The position numbers were made by a program, and so were the translations under genes. Shown one piece after another: positions 60,358-64,000 of a stretch of 64,000 nucleotides of DNA; positions within the stretch are counted from its first letter, which is position 1, and every line of letters starts with the position of its first letter. The notes beneath the pieces were generated by a model. It was not told the origin of the DNA. It made no database searches and saw only the letters and a program-made list of their open reading frames with translations. Origin of the DNA: Pipra filicauda (taxonomy: Eukaryota > Chordata > Aves > Passeriformes > Pipridae); the NCBI RefSeq assembly GCF_003945595.2, contig NW_024104438.1, forward strand, positions 789,410 to 853,409, read 5' to 3'.

Positions 60358-61816
60358 GCACCTGCAGCTCTCCCACCTGCTGCTTTAGTCTGGGCTAGAG
60401 TTAGAGTAGGATAGAGTAGGATAGAGTAGGATAAGAGTAGAGTAGGATAGATGAAGGATGGGGTTAGATTTTCCAAGGGTGGGTTTAGGCGGGGGTAGTG
60501 TTAGGTTTAGGATGGCCTTAGGCTTGTAGGGGGTTAGATGTTAAGGTAGTGTTTTCCCAAGGGCGGGTTTAGGCTGGGGTAGAGTTAGGCTAAGATAGAT
60601 AGTCAGGATAGGCTTCCCTCTTCTGCATCTACTCCACATGGGGTTGTCTTTTGCTCCCTTTCTGCTTCCAACTTGAAAATAAAGAGAAAGGTTGAGCAGA
60701 GATTGCCCAGTGTCAAGGCCTCTTCTGTTTCTCGTACTGCCGGGCTGGGGCTGGGGCTGGGGCTGCCTGGGGAGTTGTCTCTCTTCTTTCTCTCTTTCTC
60801 TCCCTCGCCTCGTGAATTCGTCCCTTGCCTTCTCTCTTCCCTTGCACCCTTTTTCCCCCATCTGTGCTGGAGCCGTGAGCCGAGCGCTCAGCCACGGCAA
60901 GCTGTGTTTCTCCAGCTGTGTGCTGGACACTTGGTTGCGAAGCATCACGTGAGAAACAGTATCCAAAGCTTTATTGAAATGCCCAAAGATTGGACGGGAA
61001 GCCAAGTGGCCGGAGCTGCGCTGGTGCTGCGGTGCCACTCGTCAGAGTCAGGTGGAGGCCCAGCCGGCAGGGCAGCGTCCCGTGCAGAGGTTCTGCAGCT
61101 CATGGTCACAGGTTTGTCCTGCCACGGCTGAGCGTGGGAGTGGCCGGGGCTGCCCACTTTGGCAAGAGACCCCCAGGGAGCTCCTGCCCGCTGGCTTTGG
61201 AATTGGGGTGCTGATGGCCAGAAGCAAGTGCTGCTGAGGGGAGGGGTGTGAAGGCGGGGCCTTGTTGGCTGCGTGACTCCGGTGTCTCTGGCGGCTGTGA
61301 CATCACGGAGGACAGGTCACAATGGGAGCTGTCCCTAAGGACAACAGCGGGCAGCCCCAGGGCAGTTGGACTTGGGCGATCAGTGAGTGCAGATGCAGGG
61401 GGAAGGCTGGGATGGATGGGGGGTGGAGATGATGCCCCGGGGGGGTTGTAGCCTTGAGGGAAAACTGAGTCCCTCCCAGCAGGGCCCGGTTGTGCCCCTG
61501 GGACCTGGCACACAGCTGCTCAGGCCTCTCTGTGGTGGCAGGTGCCCAAAGAGGCTTTGGGGATGGGTCGGCCGCCCCTGGCTCCATGGGATGCCGTGAT
61601 GTGGCAGGGAGGGGGTCTCGGGAGGCTCTGCTGGGGTGTCTCTTGCCTTTTGCCGGGGCACAGCCCAGCCAGGGGCTGACAAGGAGGCTCCGGGCTGGGG
61701 CAGGATGGGCCCTGTGCTGTCTGCAGCCAGGCGCTGCCTTCCCTTCAAGCCTCGATGCCCGTGCTCCCTCCCACCCCGAGCCACTGAGCAAACTTGTCTC
61801 CCATCTCCTGCAGGCC

Positions 61817-62752
61817 ATGGACTCAGCACTTGTGCTCCTCCTGGCTGTGCTGGCCGTCCTGCCCAAGCCGACCCACGATCGCCCGAGCGATGCAGTCGCT
61901 CTGGAGCGGATGAAGAGACGGCAGATTTTTCTCGAGGAGAAGATGAGCGAGCTGTGGGAGGAAATCGCGTGGAGGAGGGCCCTGGAAAAAGTTCCACTCC
62001 TGTGGATCTTGCAGCACTGGCTCTTCTGGGCGGCTGCAGCGGCTGTGCTCTGCTGGCTGGCCTGGCGCCGTCAGCGGGACAGCTGGCGAGCAGAGGAGGA
62101 AGAAGAGCTCGGCGCAGCAGCCGGGGCCGTCAGGCCTTTCCCAGAGCTCAGCCGGTCACCGCTGCAGCAACTGCCCTACATGGGCCGCACCCTGAAGAAG
62201 CTGGTGCGGGACCTGCTGGAGGTGTGCCAGGTGCTCTCCCAGAACACCTTCATGCCAGAGCTGCACCCGGCCACCCAGAAGCAGGGCACCATGGAGTCCT
62301 GGAGTGACCTGGGGCACCAGATCGTCTACCAGCTGGTCGTCTTCCTGAGGCCACCCCCCAGGCACTCTTTCCAGCTGCCGCCGCCCGACGGCAAGAACGT
62401 GCCAGAGAGGTGCTCCAACATCCGGGTGGTGCTGGAGTGCTCGTGCTCCAGCACGACGGGGGAGACGTCGTGCTTTGTCCACCCCACGCACGACGCTCAG
62501 CCCTCGCGCCTGCTACGCACCCTCTGCACCGACTCCCACTTGGAGGTGCAGAAAGTCGCCGGCTGGGTGCAGGACTTGGTGGAAGCAGCCTGGGAGCGTT
62601 TGCCCCAGTGGCATGACTGGAAGCTCCAGCTGCTGCCCTCCTCCCGCTCCTGCAGGCTCCTGCTGACCGGCCCCTGCGAGGTGCAGCTCTGCGCTGAGCT
62701 GATCTTGGCACTGCGGCAGGGCCGGCCAGGCAACTTCCTGGTGCTGGAATAG
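61817..62752 (+). CDS. ITPRIPL1-like protein, unit 10 (intact, 311 aa)
   Basis: Differs from unit 9 essentially by Q188P. Its 3' flank (TTAAGCTAGTG, then TAGGTAGGATAGGCC) matches that of unit 1. AATAAA is at 63099-63104. Confidence 0.85.
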   Translation: MDSALVLLLAVLAVLPKPTHDRPSDAVALERMKRRQIFLEEKMSELWEEIAWRRALEKVPLLWILQHWLFWAAAAAVLCWLAWRRQRDSWRAEEEEELGAAAGAVRPFPELSRSPLQQLPYMGRTLKKLVRDLLEVCQVLSQNTFMPELHPATQKQGTMESWSDLGHQIVYQLVVFLRPPPRHSFQLPPPDGKNVPERCSNIRVVLECSCSSTTGETSCFVHPTHDAQPSRLLRTLCTDSHLEVQKVAGWVQDLVEAAWERLPQWHDWKLQLLPSSRSCRLLLTGPCEVQLCAELILALRQGRPGNFLVLE

Positions 62753-62798
62753 GCACCTGCAGCTCTCCCACCTGCTGCTTTAGTCTGGGCTAGAGTTA

Positions 62799-62873
62799 GA
62801 GTAGGATAGAGTAGGATAGAGTAGGATAGAGTAGGATAGAGTAGGATAGAGTAGGATAAGAGTAGAGTAGGAT
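62799..62873 (+). repeat. 10-bp minisatellite in the unit 10 3' UTR (longest allele)
   Basis: GTAGGATAGA phases at 62801, 62811, 62821, 62831, 62841 and 62851, six perfect copies, then the interrupted AGAGTAGAGTAGGATA. It is the longest version in the window. Confidence 0.9.
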
Positions 62874-63323
62874 AGATGAAGGATGGGGTTAGATTTTCCA
62901 AGGGCGGGGTTAGGCTGGGGTAGAGTTAGGCTTAGGATGGCCTTAGGCTTGTAGGGGGTTAGATGTTAAGCTAGTGTTTTCCCAAGGGCGGGTTTAGGCT
63001 GGGGTAGAGTTAGGCTAAGATAGGTAGGATAGGCCTCCCTCTTCTGCATCTACTCCACATGGGGTTGTATTTTGCTCCCTTTCTGCTTCCAACTTGAAAA
63101 TAAAGAGAAAGGTTGAGCAGAGATTGCCCAGTGTCAAGGCCTCTTCTGTTTCTCGTACTGCTGGGCTGGGGCTGGGGCTGGGGCTGCCTGGGGAGTTGTC
63201 TCTCTTCTTTCTCTCTTTCTCTCCCTCGCCTCGTGAATTCGTCCCTTGCCTTCTCTCTTCCCTTGCACCCTTTTTCCCCCATCTGTGCTGGAGCCGTGAG
63301 CCGAGCGCTCAGCCACGGCAAGC

Positions 63324-64000
63324 TGTGTTTCTCCAGCTGTGTGCTGGACACTTGGTTGCGAAGCATCACGTGAGAAACAGTATCCAAAGCTTTATTGAAA
63401 TGCCCAAAGATTGGACGGGAAGCCAAGTGGCCGGAGCTGCGCTGGTGCTGCGGTGCCACTCGTCAGAGTCAGGTGGAGGCCCAACCGGCAGGGCAGCGTC
63501 CCGTGCAGAGGTTCTGCAGCTCATGGTCACAGGTTTGTCCTGCCACGGCTGAGCGTGGGAGTGGCCGGGGCTGCCCACTTTGGCAAGAGACCCCCAGGGA
63601 GCTCCTGCCCGCTGGCTTTGGAATTGGGGTGCTGATGGCCAGAAGCAAGTGCTGCTGAGGGGAGGGGTGTGAAGGCGGGGCCTTGTTGGCTGCGTGACTC
63701 CGGTGTCTCTGGCGGCTGTGACATCACGGAGGACAGGTCACAATGGGAGCTGTCCCTAAGGACAACAGCGGGCAGCCCCAGGGCAGTTGGACTTGGGCGA
63801 TCAGTGAGTGCAGATGCAGGGGGAAGGCTGGGATGGATGGGGGGTGGGGATGATGCCCCGGGGGGGTTGTAGCCCTGAGCGAAAGATGAGCCCCTCCCAG
63901 CAGGGCCCGGTTGTGCCCCTGGGGCCTGGCACACAGCTGCTCAGGCCTCTCTGTGGTGGCAGGTGCCAAAGAGGCTTTGGGGATGGGCCGGCCGCCCCTG
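63324..64000 (+). other. Unit 11, 5' part only (cut by window end)
   Basis: Contains the CR1 remnant, GC box, CRE-like site, upstream ATG (63743-63745), donor GATCA|GTGAGT (exon end 63803) and about 200 bp of the intron. The coding ATG would fall near 64,217. It shares the GAGCGAAAGATGAGCCCC variant with units 1 and 2, not with units 3-10. Confidence 0.85.

Larger units (their letters stand above)
37605..64000 (+). repeat. Head-to-tail array of ITPRIPL1-like gene units (10 plus a partial 11th)
   Basis: The anchor GTGTTTCTCCAGC occurs at 37611, 40011, 42412, 44801 (slightly altered), 47594, 50408, 53188, 56133, 58513, 60904 and 63324. Periods are about 2400, 2401, 2389, 2793, 2814, 2780, 2945, 2380, 2391 and 2420 bp. 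Outside damaged islands neighbouring units differ by only a few substitutions per few hundred bases. There are two size classes: short units (about 2.4 kb) and long units (about 2.8 kb) that keep an extra roughly 400 bp of antisense CR1. The array continues past the window end. Confidence 0.97.

Noticed and set aside
37605..64000. Array considered as CRISPR or satellite DNA
   Set aside because: Units are about 2.4-2.9 kb, contain a spliced protein-coding gene and have no short direct-repeat and spacer pattern.

Overview
The window is vertebrate nuclear DNA, most likely from a passerine bird. It has GT-AG introns of 0.1-2.4 kb, fragments of the CR1 LINE family typical of birds, a POLR1A gene whose exons read like an avian ortholog, and a tandem expansion of ITPRIPL1-like genes of a kind known from songbirds. 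The species call is inference; the gene families are read from the sequence.

Region 1 (1-26,660) holds the 3' part of POLR1A on the + strand, the largest subunit of RNA polymerase I. Twenty-eight coding exons can be placed. They join without a frame break into 1,462 codons plus stop, and the first several exons lie upstream of the window. The catalytic NADFDGD motif, bridge helix, trigger loop and acidic jaw insert are all present. One intron uses a GC-AG splice pair. Intron 6 carries a CR1 fragment.

Region 2 (26,660-36,740) is AT-rich intergenic DNA with two short CR1 pieces, a small 30-bp minisatellite and no gene I can name. Two exon-like, phase-compatible open segments near 30.2 and 31.7 kb are noted as candidates only.

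Region 3 (36,740-64,000) changes abruptly to GC-rich DNA. It opens with an antisense CR1 reverse-transcriptase fragment. This leads into a head-to-tail array of ten ITPRIPL1-like copies plus the 5' part of an eleventh, cut by the window end. Each unit (about 2.38-2.95 kb) contains, in order, an antisense CR1 remnant, a GC-rich 5' non-coding exon, an intron of about 430 bp, a single coding exon of about 311 codons (signal peptide, coiled coil, one membrane span, N-terminal part of a Mab-21-like domain), a 3' UTR with a 10-bp minisatellite and AATAAA, then a G-quadruplex motif and a polypyrimidine tract. Six copies are intact (units 1, 4, 6, 8, 9, 10). Four are broken (units 2, 3, 5, 7). Some of the breaks sit in short islands of scattered indels that look more like residual assembly error than evolution.

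The points most worth following are the array of shortened ITPRIPL1-like membrane proteins, its mosaic gene-conversion pattern, and a strong upstream ATG that, if the predicted 5' intron is spliced, opens a second long overlapping reading frame in every complete unit.
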